49,125 bases of DNA from positions 1 to 49,125 of the forward strand of contig NZ_CANMDB010000018.1 in the NCBI RefSeq assembly GCF_947496515.1, in the 5' to 3' direction. This DNA comes from an uncultured Roseobacter sp. (GTDB taxonomy: Bacteria > Pseudomonadota > Alphaproteobacteria > Rhodobacterales > Rhodobacteraceae). The notes under the pieces are model-generated. The model saw only the letters and a program-made list of their open reading frames with translations. It was not told the DNA's origin and did no database searches. The first letter of the stretch is position 1; every line of letters starts with the position of its first letter. Shown here one piece after another: positions 36,882-46,221 of this stretch. Made by a program: the position numbers and the translations under genes.

Positions 36882-37622
36882 TCACGTGATCCCGCCGGGG
36901 CTGTATTTCAGCAGACCTGAGCCCAGCCCGCGGATGGCGGCGGTGGTGCGGTCGTTGACGCCCAGTTTGGCAAAGATCCGGCGGGTGACCGTATCGACCG
37001 TGTTGCGCGAGATGCCGAGGATCTCGGCAATGACCGACGTGCTCTTGCCCTGAGCGATCCAGCGCAGCACCTCCTGCTCCCGGGGGGATAGCCCGGCGGT
37101 CTTGGCCTGCCGGTCACTGGTGATTTCGCAGTAGCGGATGTGGGCAATCTGCGCGGCGCATTGCAGCTCGAACACCTGCTCGGCTGTCGGCACGAAGTCA
37201 CTGTGGCCGAACCCCAGTCCGACGTAGGCGTTGCGCAGATTGGGGCCGAAGACCTGCATGGCCAACCCGTCCCCGATGTCCGCCTCCTCAAGCTGGCGCA
37301 GATAGTCGATCTGCTCCGGCAGCAACCGGGTGATGCTGGCCGTCTCGGACCACAGAAAGGGTTTGGAGAAGCGCGCGGCAAGATCCGGGATCGGATCGAT
37401 CTTGACCAGATTGGCGCCGAGATAGTGGCACACCCAGTCCTCCGGGAAGCCGAAGGTGGCGATCCCCCGGGAGCCATCCTCGGGCGCATCATCGCTGTGG
37501 TAGCTGACCTGGGTAATGCCCCGGGCCGCAAAGAATGCCAGCGCCAGATGCCACAGATCACCGATGCGCTCCGTGGCGCGGCAACGGTCCGCGAAGCCGG
37601 AGAGGGAAAGTTCGGTATCCAG
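36882..37622 (-). CDS. LuxR-family regulator with autoinducer-binding domain (probable CTG start)
   Basis: The C-terminal GerE/LuxR HTH is clear (GLSPREQEVLRWIAQGKSTS, then IAEILGISRNTVDTVTRRIF). Upstream is an autoinducer-binding-like domain, whose N-terminal part (LWHLALAFFAARGITQVSYH) is encoded upstream of the first conventional start (GTG at 37433). There is no ATG, GTG or TTG in frame above that point. A CTG at 37622, nine bases after an AGAAAGG ribosome site, gives 246 aa, the normal LuxR length. The alternative is an upstream frameshift or a truncated protein starting at 37433. No luxI synthase is in the window. Divergent from the basic protein at 37872. Confidence 0.75.
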   Translation of the reverse strand: MDTELSLSGFADRCRATERIGDLWHLALAFFAARGITQVSYHSDDAPEDGSRGIATFGFPEDWVCHYLGANLVKIDPIPDLAARFSKPFLWSETASITRLLPEQIDYLRQLEEADIGDGLAMQVFGPNLRNAYVGLGFGHSDFVPTAEQVFELQCAAQIAHIRYCEITSDRQAKTAGLSPREQEVLRWIAQGKSTSVIAEILGISRNTVDTVTRRIFAKLGVNDRTTAAIRGLGSGLLKYSPGGIT

Positions 37623-37871
37623 GGCAAGGCACCTTTCTGCAGGGTCGGGTTGGATATGGTGTCAGGGTAGCGCGAATTCCCGCTCTGGGTGAGTGATTTT
37701 TCACAAACTGGCTGAGAATGAGGCCGCCGTCTTTGTGGCGGGCGAGGTGAAGATCGTGATCCGCGGGTGGGGGCGGTTCGGGGCCAGTGGAGCGCGCACT
37801 CCGGGATCGAAAAAAGAGCACTGGAACGCGCGTCCGGTGCTATGCTGGTGTCAGGCAAAGAGGTTCAGCGC

Positions 37872-38888
37872 ATGAAAACGACCCGGCAGAAGACGAAAAA
37901 CCCGCCCCGGACTGGGCGGGCAGCGGAGGGGGGCGGACCCGGACGCGCGGAGGGGCCCACCCGCGCCACTACAGGTACCGTGGGGCGATTGCAGCATCTG
38001 GCGGATCACAGCGTTGCTGCGACGCGGTTGGGCGCGGTGCAACGCCGGATGGACGACCGGGCGGTGGTGCAGGCCGTCGGGTGGGAGTTGCTCGACTACC
38101 TCAACCCGTTTTCGTACTTCCGGGGGTCGTCCAAGACACCCGAAGGCGCATCGGAGGAGGGTCTGGACAAGGCCCAGGACGTTCCGGTCGCGACCGCGGA
38201 AAAACCGGTGGACGGGATGGCGGAGAGGCACCTCCCCGAGGTCGAACCAAAGACCGAAAAACCGGTGGAGCCCGGGGCGAACGCCGGAGGCGCGATGCTC
38301 GCCGCGGTACCGGCCCTTACCAAGACCCAGCGGAAGAACCGACGAAACCGGGAGCGGAGCAAGGAGCGCAAAGCGCAGACCAAGGCGAATGACAACGCCG
38401 GCGGCATGGAACCGGTCCCGCTGGTCAAGCCGTTGGGTGGCAAGGCGATGCCGCCGCCAAGAGTGGGCCGTGGTGCAAAGCCACCGGCGCGACGCAAGCC
38501 CCCGTCCGACGATGGGTTCACCACGGTGACTTACAAGAAGACCCGCTCACCGGAAGCCCAGCTGAGGAAAAATCAGCGCGATGGGATCAAGGCCGCGGTA
38601 CGCGGCAAGAAGATGCTCTGGGACTGGATCGAGAAGCCGACGGAGGACGGGACCAGCGGAAAGTATGGTCAAGGCTCGGCCTATGCGCATAAGCTGGAAG
38701 ACCGGGCGAAAACCTTTGCTCGGTATGGGGATGTCGACGCGGCCATCGATGCGCTTGATCAGGCCATCAAGGAACGTCAGGCGGATCCCAACCAGCAATC
38801 AAACCCCGACAGGCGGCACGACGGAGCCATTGGGTATCTGCAGTGGTGTGTGGATGCGTTGAAGGTCATCCGGGATGGGGGCGCCTAG
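37872..38888 (+). CDS. Basic Pro/Lys-rich hypothetical protein with an eCIS-like N-terminal motif
   Basis: 338 aa. The first 60 residues are disordered and rich in Lys, Arg, Gly and Pro. A helical segment follows: VGRLQHLADHSVAATRLGAV, then QRRMDDRAVVQAVGWELLDY. This spaced LQ-AD-S / LQ-MD-VVQ pattern resembles one I associate with proteins of extracellular contractile injection systems, though that is a weak match. A long low-complexity, charged middle (about 100-230) is followed by a helical C-terminus (about 260-338). The ATG at 37872 is favoured by AGAGG upstream; the frame opens at 37767. Divergent from the LuxR gene, so a likely regulatory target. No membrane helix or signal peptide. 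Confidence 0.7.
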   Translation: MKTTRQKTKNPPRTGRAAEGGGPGRAEGPTRATTGTVGRLQHLADHSVAATRLGAVQRRMDDRAVVQAVGWELLDYLNPFSYFRGSSKTPEGASEEGLDKAQDVPVATAEKPVDGMAERHLPEVEPKTEKPVEPGANAGGAMLAAVPALTKTQRKNRRNRERSKERKAQTKANDNAGGMEPVPLVKPLGGKAMPPPRVGRGAKPPARRKPPSDDGFTTVTYKKTRSPEAQLRKNQRDGIKAAVRGKKMLWDWIEKPTEDGTSGKYGQGSAYAHKLEDRAKTFARYGDVDAAIDALDQAIKERQADPNQQSNPDRRHDGAIGYLQWCVDALKVIRDGGA

Positions 38889-39425
38889 GGTTCAGACAGG
38901 CGTTAGGCTACCTGCTTGGGGAGGACCGAATTGCCCGATATTCGCCGCCCTTTGGCGGGGTTGATCCGCGGGGTGGCGCCGATGCTGTTGCGAGACCCGC
39001 GCTGGTTTTCTGTCCTTCCGGCGGTTTCCGTCGCGGCGGCTACCCTGCAGTGCGGGCTGCCGAGAGTGTTGCCCTGCGGTGCCGATGGGGTAGCCCGTAT
39101 TCCTGGCATGGCTTCAACAGAGCAGGCGTTTTCGCGCGGCGCAGGACCAACGGGTACTGATACCGAGGAGAGGGTGGAGTGATCGCCCGACTTGATGGCG
39201 CTTGTGATGAGCGCGGACTGCGCCGGGCGCAACTCACCCCACGGTTGGGGCATGGGTGCTGTGTTGGGCGATATGTGACACTGAAGGCTCGGCGATACTT
39301 GACGCGTCGTGATGTCGATGGGGGCATTCTCGACATCTGACCGCGCGTTGTGACCAGAGCAGGAGGTGTGCTTGCTGACCGTGCTCCGCGGAGACGTCAG
39401 GTCGGTGTTCTGGCCCCGGAACGAC
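38889..39425. other. Mostly gene-free stretch before ctaD
   Basis: No confident gene. The best candidate is a frame starting at TTG 38931 after GGGGAGG and ending at 39182 (83 aa, first residues MPDIRRPLAGLIRGVAPMLL). It has a hydrophobic patch but a low-complexity tail and no recognised family, so it is not called as a gene. Long minus-strand frames here are compositionally unlike protein. Confidence 0.4.
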
Positions 39426-39453
39426 AAAAGGCCCCGGAGGTGATCCGGGGCCC
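39426..39453 (-). terminator. Intrinsic terminator after ctaD
   Basis: GGCCCCGGA (39430-39438) and TCCGGGGCC (39444-39452) form a near-perfect hairpin with a small loop. On the minus strand it ends in CCTTTTG, 20 bases past the ctaD stop. Confidence 0.85.
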
Positions 39454-39472
39454 GTTGCTGTCTGTTTGCCGG

Positions 39473-41143
39473 TCAGTGGCTGGGCTGTTTGTCCCAGTCT
39501 TCCCGCTTTGGCAGCTGCTCGAACGTGTGTTCGGGCGGCGGGCTGGGCAGGGTCCATTCCAGCGTGTCTGCGTATTCGTTCCACGGGTTGCTCTCCGGTG
39601 CGGGCTTGCCGCGACGCAGGGCGTAGAACATCACGCCGAAGAAGAAGAGGAAGGACGCGAAGCTGATGAAGGCCCCCAGGCTCGACCACCAGTTCCAGTA
39701 GGCAAAGGCCTCCGGATAGTCGATGTAGCGGCGGGGCATGCCCTGACGGCCCAGGAAGTGCTGGGGGAAGAACGTCAGGTTGGCCCCGATGAAGAACGTC
39801 CAGAAGTGCAGCTTGCCCGCCCATTCAGGGTACATCTTGCCGGTCATCTTGGGGAAGTAGAAGTAGATACCCGCGAAGATGGCAAAGACCGCACCGAGCG
39901 ACATCACATAGTGGAAGTGTGCCACCACGTAATAGGTGTCGTGGTAGTAGCGGTCCACGGCGGCCTGGCTGAGCACGATGCCGGTGACCCCGCCCACGGT
40001 GAAGAGGAAGAGGAAGCCGAAGGCCCAGAGCATCGGTGTCTTGAACTCCACCGAGCCGCCCCACATGGTGGCGATCCAGCTGAAGATCTTGACCCCCGTG
40101 GGCACCGCGATGACCATGGTTGCCAGCATGAAGTAGGCCTGCTGGTTGAGGCTCATGCCCACGGTGTACATGTGGTGCGCCCAGACCACGAAGCCTAAGG
40201 CGCCGATGGCGATGAGGGCCCAGACCATCGGCAGGTAGCCGAAGATCGGTTTGCGCGCGAAGGTCGCGATCACGTGGGAGATGATGCCGAAGCCCGGCAG
40301 GATCACGATGTAGACTTCCGGATGGCCGAAGAACCACAGGATGTGCTGGTAGAGCACCGGATCCCCGCCGCCTGCGGGATCGAAGAAGGTGAAGCCGAAG
40401 TTCCGGTCCATCAGCAGCATGGTGATGGCACCGGCCAGTACCGGCAGCGACAGCAGGATCAACCAGCTGGTCACGAAGATCGACCAGGAGAAGAGCGGCA
40501 CCTTGAAGAGCGTCATGCCCGGGGCGCGCATGTTCAGGAAGGTGGTGATCATGTTGATCGCACCCAGGATCGAGGACGCACCCGAGACGTGTACCGCAAA
40601 GATCGCAAGGTCCATGGACCAGCCGCCCTCATTGGTGCTGAGCGGCGGATAGAGCACCCAGCCCACGCCGGAGCCCGGCTGATCATTGCCCCCCGGTGCA
40701 AGCACCGAACAGACCGCCAGCGTGGTACCGGCCACGTAGAGCCAGAAGCTGAGGTTGTTCATGCGCGGGAAGGCCATATCCGGCGCGCCGATCTGCAACG
40801 GCATGAAATAGTTGCCAAATCCACCGAAAAGCGCGGGGATCACCACAAAGAACATCATCAGGATGCCGTGGCCGGTGATCAGAACGTTCCATAGATGCCC
40901 ATTGGGGGTGCAGGCTGCATCGGATGCAAACAGGCGTGCCCCTTCCATGCACATGTACTGAACGCCCGGATCCATCAGCTCCAGCCGCATGTAGACGGTA
41001 AATGCCACCGAAACGAACCCCGCGAGGGCCGAGGTGATCAGGTAAAGAATGCCGATATCTTTGTGGTTGGTGGACATGAACCACCGTTGGAAAAACGATC
41101 GTTCGTCATGGTGCTCTTGCCCATGTACGGCTGCGTCTGCCAT
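39473..41143 (-). CDS. ctaD: Cytochrome c oxidase subunit I (aa3 type)
   Basis: Catalytic subunit of the terminal aa3 oxidase, carrying haem a, haem a3 and CuB in the inner membrane. Metal ligands and channel motifs: [13 protein letters not shown] region with the low-spin His, [24 protein letters not shown] (CuB histidines), TGVKIFSW (K-channel Lys), and [18 protein letters not shown] (haem ligands). Length 556 aa with twelve helices expected. AGGAGG lies seven bases before the ATG. It stands alone, without ctaC/ctaG/ctaE, as in other Rhodobacteraceae. The 5' leader has an inverted repeat (CTTGCCGG at 41206 and CCGGCAAG at 41231), of unknown role. Confidence 0.97.
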   Translation of the reverse strand: MADAAVHGQEHHDERSFFQRWFMSTNHKDIGILYLITSALAGFVSVAFTVYMRLELMDPGVQYMCMEGARLFASDAACTPNGHLWNVLITGHGILMMFFVVIPALFGGFGNYFMPLQIGAPDMAFPRMNNLSFWLYVAGTTLAVCSVLAPGGNDQPGSGVGWVLYPPLSTNEGGWSMDLAIFAVHVSGASSILGAINMITTFLNMRAPGMTLFKVPLFSWSIFVTSWLILLSLPVLAGAITMLLMDRNFGFTFFDPAGGGDPVLYQHILWFFGHPEVYIVILPGFGIISHVIATFARKPIFGYLPMVWALIAIGALGFVVWAHHMYTVGMSLNQQAYFMLATMVIAVPTGVKIFSWIATMWGGSVEFKTPMLWAFGFLFLFTVGGVTGIVLSQAAVDRYYHDTYYVVAHFHYVMSLGAVFAIFAGIYFYFPKMTGKMYPEWAGKLHFWTFFIGANLTFFPQHFLGRQGMPRRYIDYPEAFAYWNWWSSLGAFISFASFLFFFGVMFYALRRGKPAPESNPWNEYADTLEWTLPSPPPEHTFEQLPKREDWDKQPSH

Positions 41144-41205
41144 GCGCTTGCCTCCTGCATGTCGTCGTTATCGCGTGCTGGCGTTCCCAGGCCAAAACGC
41201 GGAGT

Positions 41206-41238
41206 CTTGCCGGTTTTAGAGGGAGTTGCACCGGCAAG
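41206..41238. promoter_or_regulatory. Inverted repeat in the ctaD leader
   Basis: CTTGCCGG (41206-41213) and CCGGCAAG (41231-41238) with a 17-base loop lie 60-95 bases upstream of the ctaD start. It may fold in the ctaD leader or mark an operator. No known regulator site was matched. Confidence 0.4.
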
Positions 41239-41405
41239 CAATGATCGTATTGCCGCAGCCGGTTAAAAATGCCTGAGCGCTGCCGGGCTCAGTGCGTTGA
41301 ATTGGATCTATCAGAGTAATCTTTACCGCGGCTTAAGTTTCATACGTCAATTTACACAAGCCGGGGAGGTGTCTGTCTGGCTCAGAGTGCGGAGAATATC
41401 TGAAC

Positions 41406-42653
41406 ATGGGTTTGGACAAACCCCCCAAAAGAAGTGATGTCGATACGCCTCTGGATGTTACCAGCAGGGGTTTTCTTGCGCGCATCGTCCGGATGGTTCC
41501 GGGCATTGTCTATGTCTACAATCATCGCCTGAAGGCCAATGAGTATTCCAACCGGTCGATTGCGGACCTGCTTGGGTATTCGCCCGAAGAGATCCAGGCG
41601 ATGGGTGACCGCCTGGTGGAACAGGTGGTGCACCCGGCGGACTGGTCCCTGCTTGAGGAACATTTTGACCATCTGCAGAACTTGCCCGACGGCCAGTACA
41701 TCAGTGTCGAGTCGCGGCATTACGCAAAGAATGGCAGCGTGGTCTGGCTGCGCGGGCGCGATACGGTGTTTGAGCGCGCCGCCGATGGCAGTCTGTTGCG
41801 TCACGTGGGCATCGCCACGGATATCACGGCGGAGAAGGAGGCGGCGGAGCGGCTTGCCAGCGCCAACCATGAGCTGGAGGCGCGGGTGCGCGTCCGGACG
41901 GCGGAGTTGCAGTCGCTGAACGAAGAGTTGGAGGCGCGGGTGGTCCAGCGGACGGAAAAGCTGCGCGAAATCAACCGTGACCTGAAGGATCTGACCTATG
42001 CGGCGACCCATGACCTCAAGGTGCCGGTCAGCAATATGGCGAGCCTGACAAACATGCTGGCAGAGGCCGAGCCACTGCTGACAGATGAACATGTCGAAAC
42101 GCTCGGCTGGATGAAGGAAGTCTGCCAGCAGGCTGGCGAAAAGGTCGACGCGCTGATCTGTGTGACGCAGGCGCGGTCGGGGGCGTTTTCGGCGTTTCAC
42201 GATGTGGATCTCGCGGAGGTGACGGGACAGGTGCTGGCGGATCTGGATTTCCAGATCACCGATCTGCGCGCTAGTGTGGAACTGGATTTAGGGGTGCCGA
42301 CGGTGTGGTTTCTTGATCTGGAGCTTGGAAATGCGCTCAAAGCTCTGGTGGCCAATGCGCTCAAATACACGCGCAGCGGGGTGCGCCCGCGGATCACCAT
42401 CACCTCGCGGCAGGAGGTCGGCCATGTGCGGATTTCGGTGCAGGACAACGGCACCGGGCTCAGTCTGCCGCGCGACATCGACAAGGTCTTTGGCCTGTTC
42501 AAGCGCGCACACAGCCATCCCCCCGGTGCGGGGGTCTCGCTTTATGCCATCCGCCGGATACTGGAGCGGGCAGAGGGCGATATTTCTGTCATAAGCACGT
42601 TGGGCGAGGGCAGCACCTTTTCCATTCGTCTGCCGAACCGCCCGGTGCCGTAA
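41406..42653 (+). CDS. PAS-domain sensor histidine kinase
   Basis: 415 aa, soluble. A PAS domain (about 28-145, with YVYNHRLKANEYSNRSIADL) is followed by a long coiled coil (about 150-200). The H-box YAATHDLKVPVSNM (phospho-His) and then the ATPase with N-box LKALVANALKYTR, G1 VQDNGTGLS and G2 PGAGVSLYAIRRIL follow. No membrane helix is present, so it senses an internal signal through PAS. The stop overlaps the start of the response regulator (TAATG), so the two form one operon. The signal is unknown. Confidence 0.93.
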   Translation: MGLDKPPKRSDVDTPLDVTSRGFLARIVRMVPGIVYVYNHRLKANEYSNRSIADLLGYSPEEIQAMGDRLVEQVVHPADWSLLEEHFDHLQNLPDGQYISVESRHYAKNGSVVWLRGRDTVFERAADGSLLRHVGIATDITAEKEAAERLASANHELEARVRVRTAELQSLNEELEARVVQRTEKLREINRDLKDLTYAATHDLKVPVSNMASLTNMLAEAEPLLTDEHVETLGWMKEVCQQAGEKVDALICVTQARSGAFSAFHDVDLAEVTGQVLADLDFQITDLRASVELDLGVPTVWFLDLELGNALKALVANALKYTRSGVRPRITITSRQEVGHVRISVQDNGTGLSLPRDIDKVFGLFKRAHSHPPGAGVSLYAIRRILERAEGDISVISTLGEGSTFSIRLPNRPVP

Positions 42654-43069
42654 TGGAGGTGGATGGTGTCGTTCTTCAAAAGGCGTTGCTGATCGATGAC
42701 GATACGGTCACCAACCTCATGCACCAACGGTTGATCCGCCGCAGCGGTCTCATCGCTCAGGTGGATGTGGCAACGGATGGAGAAGCGGCCTTGCGCCATC
42801 TCGACGAAAGTGACCGGATGCCCGACCTGATCGTGCTCGACATCAACATGCCGGGGATGAACGGGTTCGAATTTCTGGAGGCCTACGTGCCGCGGTTGGC
42901 GTCAGAGGGATCGGGCAACCCGCTGATCGCCATGGTCTCCACCTCCGAGGCGCGCGAAGACAGGGAGCAGGCGATGGCCAATCCCAATGTGCATTGCTTC
43001 ATCAACAAGCCTCTGAACGAGGCAGCGATACGCGATCTGGTGGCGGCCTGCCAGGAGGCGCAGGGGTAA
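42653..43069 (+). CDS. Single-domain CheY-like response regulator
   Basis: 138 aa made only of a receiver domain. Acidic pocket Asp15-17 (LLIDDDTV), phosphoacceptor Asp63 in LIVLDINMPGMNG, Thr97 (MVSTSEA) and Lys119 (FINKPL) are all present. There is no DNA-binding output, so it probably acts through protein contact with a phosphorelay partner, or as a phosphate sink. The ATG overlaps the stop of the upstream kinase (TAATG), showing that the two are translationally coupled. Confidence 0.95.
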   Translation: MEVDGVVLQKALLIDDDTVTNLMHQRLIRRSGLIAQVDVATDGEAALRHLDESDRMPDLIVLDINMPGMNGFEFLEAYVPRLASEGSGNPLIAMVSTSEAREDREQAMANPNVHCFINKPLNEAAIRDLVAACQEAQG

Positions 43070-43370
43070 ACCGCGTGCCGCTGGAAAGGCGGCCCGCAGA
43101 CGGCCGAGCCGCCTTGCGGGATCTGACCGGCTGCGTGGAGCGCTTCACTGTAGCCGGTATCGTTGCGCCTGCGCGACTGTGGCTGTCCTGCGCCCCACTT
43201 TTTCGACTGTGAATGCCGTATCGCTGAAAAGGTCCACGATCCCCGTGTGACTGGATGACACCCCATCAGCCGACAACAGCACCCTCGACCCTATTTGAAC
43301 TACGGCCCGCCGACGGCTACTGCTTGCGTGCACCTCGTCGGACAAAGCCGCCTGTGGAGATCTCGATATT
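43070..43370. other. Gene-free intergenic stretch
   Basis: 301 bases between the response regulator and the sulfotransferase-like gene. A 66-aa minus-strand frame (43145-43345) has a TTG start and no ribosome site, so it is not called. No terminator, promoter or repeat could be made out with confidence. Confidence 0.45.
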
Positions 43371-44894
43371 ATGAGCGAAAGGATACTTCACCTCGGGGCG
43401 CACCGGACCGGGACCACATCGCTCCAGCGATTTCTGCGGCAGAATGCGGATGTTCTGAAAGACGCCGATATCCGAGTGTTGAGCCCGCCCGACAGCCGGC
43501 AGGGCACCTTCACGGATCTCGTCTCCAGATGGGTGACGTGTGAGCCAAGCGGCCCGCGCACGCGGCTGGTTGTCAGTGAGGAAAATGTCCTGGGAACGAT
43601 GGGGCATAACATTTCAACGGGCATCCTCTATCCCAACGCCAAGGAAAACCTGCGCAGTCTGGCGGCCGTCTACCGGCCAGATGTGATCCTGCTGTCGGTG
43701 CGGGAACTTGCTGACTACTGGACGTCGGCGATCTTGTATTCGCTATGCCGGAAGGAGATCCGCTTTCCGTCAGCCTCGCAGCTGGGCCGTATTTGCGAGG
43801 GCGCGCGCAGCTGGAAGAACGTCGTCGAGGATGTGCAATCGGTCTTTCCTCAGGCGCGGCTTGTGGTCCGGGAATTCGCCCATCTTCAGGATAATCCAAA
43901 GCGGTTCCTGAGGGTTGCCACCCAGTGGCAGGATCTGGCCGAGGCGAAGCTCAACAGGCAACCCCGGAATGCCGGACCGGGCGAGGACGCGGTGATCTCG
44001 CATCTTCTTGACAGTGGTGATTTCGACGGTCTTGCCAGATTGGGTCGCACCAGGGAGAGCCGGGTTTTCTCCGACGCGCAGCGGCAACAGATGGATGCTG
44101 CCTACCAGAGCGACCTCGAAGCGCTTTGGCGGCTTCTGGGGCCATCCTTGCTGGAGAGCCGGGAACATCCAAGAGGGGCCGCCGCCAAGCCAGCCAGCAA
44201 ACCGGCGAAACGCACACCCGACCGCCCGGCCAGAACCGTTTTTCTCACCATCGGCAGGACGGGTGGAAGTCAGTTAAAATCGCTGGCGCAAGCGGATGGC
44301 GACAGGCCCGAGGCGCTTTATTTCGGCGGCCATGAAGACACGCTGGTGAGCACCATCAAGCGCTTTGGCCGGGCGCGGAAGCTGGCGTTTTTCTTTCGCG
44401 ACCCGCAAACCCGTTTTACGTCTGGGTTCAACGCGCGGCTGCGACAGGGGCGACCGTGCCAGGAGGTCAGCTGGAGCACTGCGGAGGCGGTCGCGTTTTC
44501 GTTTTTTCGAACGCCCAACGCGCTTGCCGAAGCGCTTTTTGCGCAGGACGACTATCTGAAATCCGCTGCCCGCTTTTCCGCAGCTTCCATTTTCCATCTC
44601 AAGTACGGTCACGCGCATTATCTGCATTCCCCCGAGGCAGTCTCTTATGAGCTGGAGCGTGGCACGTTGCTGGTATGTTGCGAGACCGCGCACATCGACC
44701 GCCAGATGACCAAGATCCTGAGCCGTCTGGATCTGGCCCCGCCGGGTCCGGACACTGTGCCGAAAACCGCGGTGCCGACGCTGGAGACGCCGTTGAGCAA
44801 GCTGGCGATCAGCAATCTGACGGCGTTCTATCCGAAGGAGTTTGAGGTCTACGCCGCATGCAGGTCGGCGGCGGAGGCCTTGGGCTTTTCGTAA
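43371..44894 (+). CDS. Two-domain sulfotransferase-like protein
   Basis: 507 aa. Both halves carry P-loop-type motifs found in PAPS-dependent sulfotransferases: RILHLGAHRTGTTSLQRFL (about residues 4-22) and TVFLTIGRTGGSQLKSL (about 289-305). They are joined by a charged linker (about 265-285). LLSVRELADYWTSAILY (about 107-123) and AFFFRDPQTRFTSGFNAR (second domain) match the 3'-phosphate-binding R-(D/E) segments. It could sulfate a surface glycan or lipid, but the acceptor is unknown. The second P-loop is GRTGGSQ where the first is HRTGTTS, so one copy may be altered. The gene stands alone, with its own upstream region. Confidence 0.8.
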   Translation: MSERILHLGAHRTGTTSLQRFLRQNADVLKDADIRVLSPPDSRQGTFTDLVSRWVTCEPSGPRTRLVVSEENVLGTMGHNISTGILYPNAKENLRSLAAVYRPDVILLSVRELADYWTSAILYSLCRKEIRFPSASQLGRICEGARSWKNVVEDVQSVFPQARLVVREFAHLQDNPKRFLRVATQWQDLAEAKLNRQPRNAGPGEDAVISHLLDSGDFDGLARLGRTRESRVFSDAQRQQMDAAYQSDLEALWRLLGPSLLESREHPRGAAAKPASKPAKRTPDRPARTVFLTIGRTGGSQLKSLAQADGDRPEALYFGGHEDTLVSTIKRFGRARKLAFFFRDPQTRFTSGFNARLRQGRPCQEVSWSTAEAVAFSFFRTPNALAEALFAQDDYLKSAARFSAASIFHLKYGHAHYLHSPEAVSYELERGTLLVCCETAHIDRQMTKILSRLDLAPPGPDTVPKTAVPTLETPLSKLAISNLTAFYPKEFEVYAACRSAAEALGFS

Positions 44895-44990
44895 AAGGGG
44901 ATCAGGGTTGCGCCGCGCGGTCGGCTGCTTGAGATGCGCCGGACTGCGCTAGGTCCTTTGGATAGCGGGCATTTACATGGTCACCCGGCG

Positions 44991-45683
44991 CTAAGTCGGC
45001 ATCGGAGCCGGGTGCGCTGTGGCGTCGACGGGGACGTCGCCGAAGACATGTGCAAAACTCAGCCGTAGCGCGATGTCCACCTCCGCGAACCCTACAGGGA
45101 TGCCCAGGTCAACGAGGCTGGTCACCCCGTGGCCCGCAATGCCGCAGGGCACGATGCCGTCAAAGTGCGCCAGATCCGGTTCTACATTGAGCGAGATTCC
45201 GTGGAAGCTGATCCATTTGCGCAGTCTGATCCCCAGAGCGGCGATCTTGTCGTCGGCTACCGCGCCATCGGGCAGCCGGGGTTTGTCAGGCCGTTCAATC
45301 CAGACGCCCACCCGGTCGGGCCGCAGCACGCCGGTGATATTGAATTGCTGCAGCGTGGCGATGATCCAGGCCTCCAGCGCCTGAACGAAACGGCGCACAT
45401 CGCGACCGCGTTTGCCGACGTCCAGCATCACGTAAACAACCCGCTGCCCCGGCCCGTGGTAGGTGTATTGCCCGCCGCGCCGCGTGGGGTAGACCGGAAA
45501 GCGGTCAGGTCGGATCAGATCCGCGGGTTTCGCACTGGTGCCCGCAGTATAGAGCGGCGGATGCTCCAGCAGCCAGACGCATTCGCGGGCGGTGCCAAGT
45601 GCTATGGCCTCGGCCCGCGCCTCCATCCAGCTTTCGGCGGCGCGGTAGTCTGTCAGCCCGTCGGTTATGATCCATTCCACCAT
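44991..45683 (-). CDS. lipB: Octanoyl-(acyl-carrier-protein):protein N-octanoyltransferase
   Basis: Transfers octanoate from ACP to lipoyl domains, the first step of protein lipoylation. Conserved blocks: [37 protein letters not shown], the catalytic Lys146 in [14 protein letters not shown], and Cys180 in [13 protein letters not shown]. The length (230 aa) is typical. The ATG at 45683 is used. The 3' end is about 100 bases from the sulfotransferase-like stop on the facing strand. Nothing unusual in the sequence. The upstream 500 bases towards the tRNA have no gene. Confidence 0.96.
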   Translation of the reverse strand: MVEWIITDGLTDYRAAESWMEARAEAIALGTARECVWLLEHPPLYTAGTSAKPADLIRPDRFPVYPTRRGGQYTYHGPGQRVVYVMLDVGKRGRDVRRFVQALEAWIIATLQQFNITGVLRPDRVGVWIERPDKPRLPDGAVADDKIAALGIRLRKWISFHGISLNVEPDLAHFDGIVPCGIAGHGVTSLVDLGIPVGFAEVDIALRLSFAHVFGDVPVDATAHPAPMPT

Positions 45684-46221
45684 GCCCGCGATCTATAGCG
45701 CAGGCTGCGTGATCTGCAACACGGGTCTGGGCCGGGCGGTCCCTGCGCATCCTGCGGTTTGCGGCGACCGGGTTGGCATTTGAGTGTGTCACGCGAGGCG
45801 CATCGCATCTCCTTGTGAGCGGAGGCGTTTTGATCTCCGCCCACGGAGCCGGGATAGGATCATAGACGACCGGGATGCCCTGAGCACGGTCTTACGCTGC
45901 AGTTTCGACGCAAAGGTTGGCCTGTGTCACGGCGACCTCGGCGGGGCGGCGTTGCCAGGTCGCAGCAATCGCTTGGGTACCTCGGCGGTTTTGCCTGACA
46001 CACCCCGGTGCAGCGCGTGTTCTGACGACCTACGGGTCGGGCGGAGGCGCTCCGACGTCAGTCGGTCGAGCCGCGGCTGTTTCGGCTGACCCGTTGCGAG
46101 CGGGCGATCATGGAGAGCCAAGGCGCCTGTCGGAGGCGATGTCATTGGTGGCGTTTTGCGAAAAATAGGCTCTTCACAAGGGTGCCGTGTCGGGCTAAAG
46201 ACAGCGCACCTTGTAAAGCAT
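45684..46221. other. Gene-free stretch between lipB and tRNA-Leu
   Basis: 538 bases with only low-quality overlapping frames and no recognisable product. It presumably holds the lipB promoter region, which reads leftwards, and the promoter of the tRNA gene. I saw no known small RNA in it. Confidence 0.5.

Noticed and set aside
36908-37858. Long minus-strand frame overlapping the LuxR gene
   Set aside because: Its composition (many Arg, Pro, Ser) is that of an out-of-frame translation of a GC-rich gene. The LuxR frame on the same DNA has clear HTH and autoinducer-domain motifs.
38903-39427. Minus-strand frame downstream of ctaD
   Set aside because: It covers the ctaD terminator and has an unusual Ser/Thr/Pro-rich composition with no motif.
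43145-43345. 66-aa minus-strand frame between the response regulator and the sulfotransferase-like gene
   Set aside because: TTG start without a ribosome site and no similarity recognised.
45784-46168. Short plus-strand frames between lipB and the tRNA
   Set aside because: No ribosome site, low-quality composition and no recognised product.
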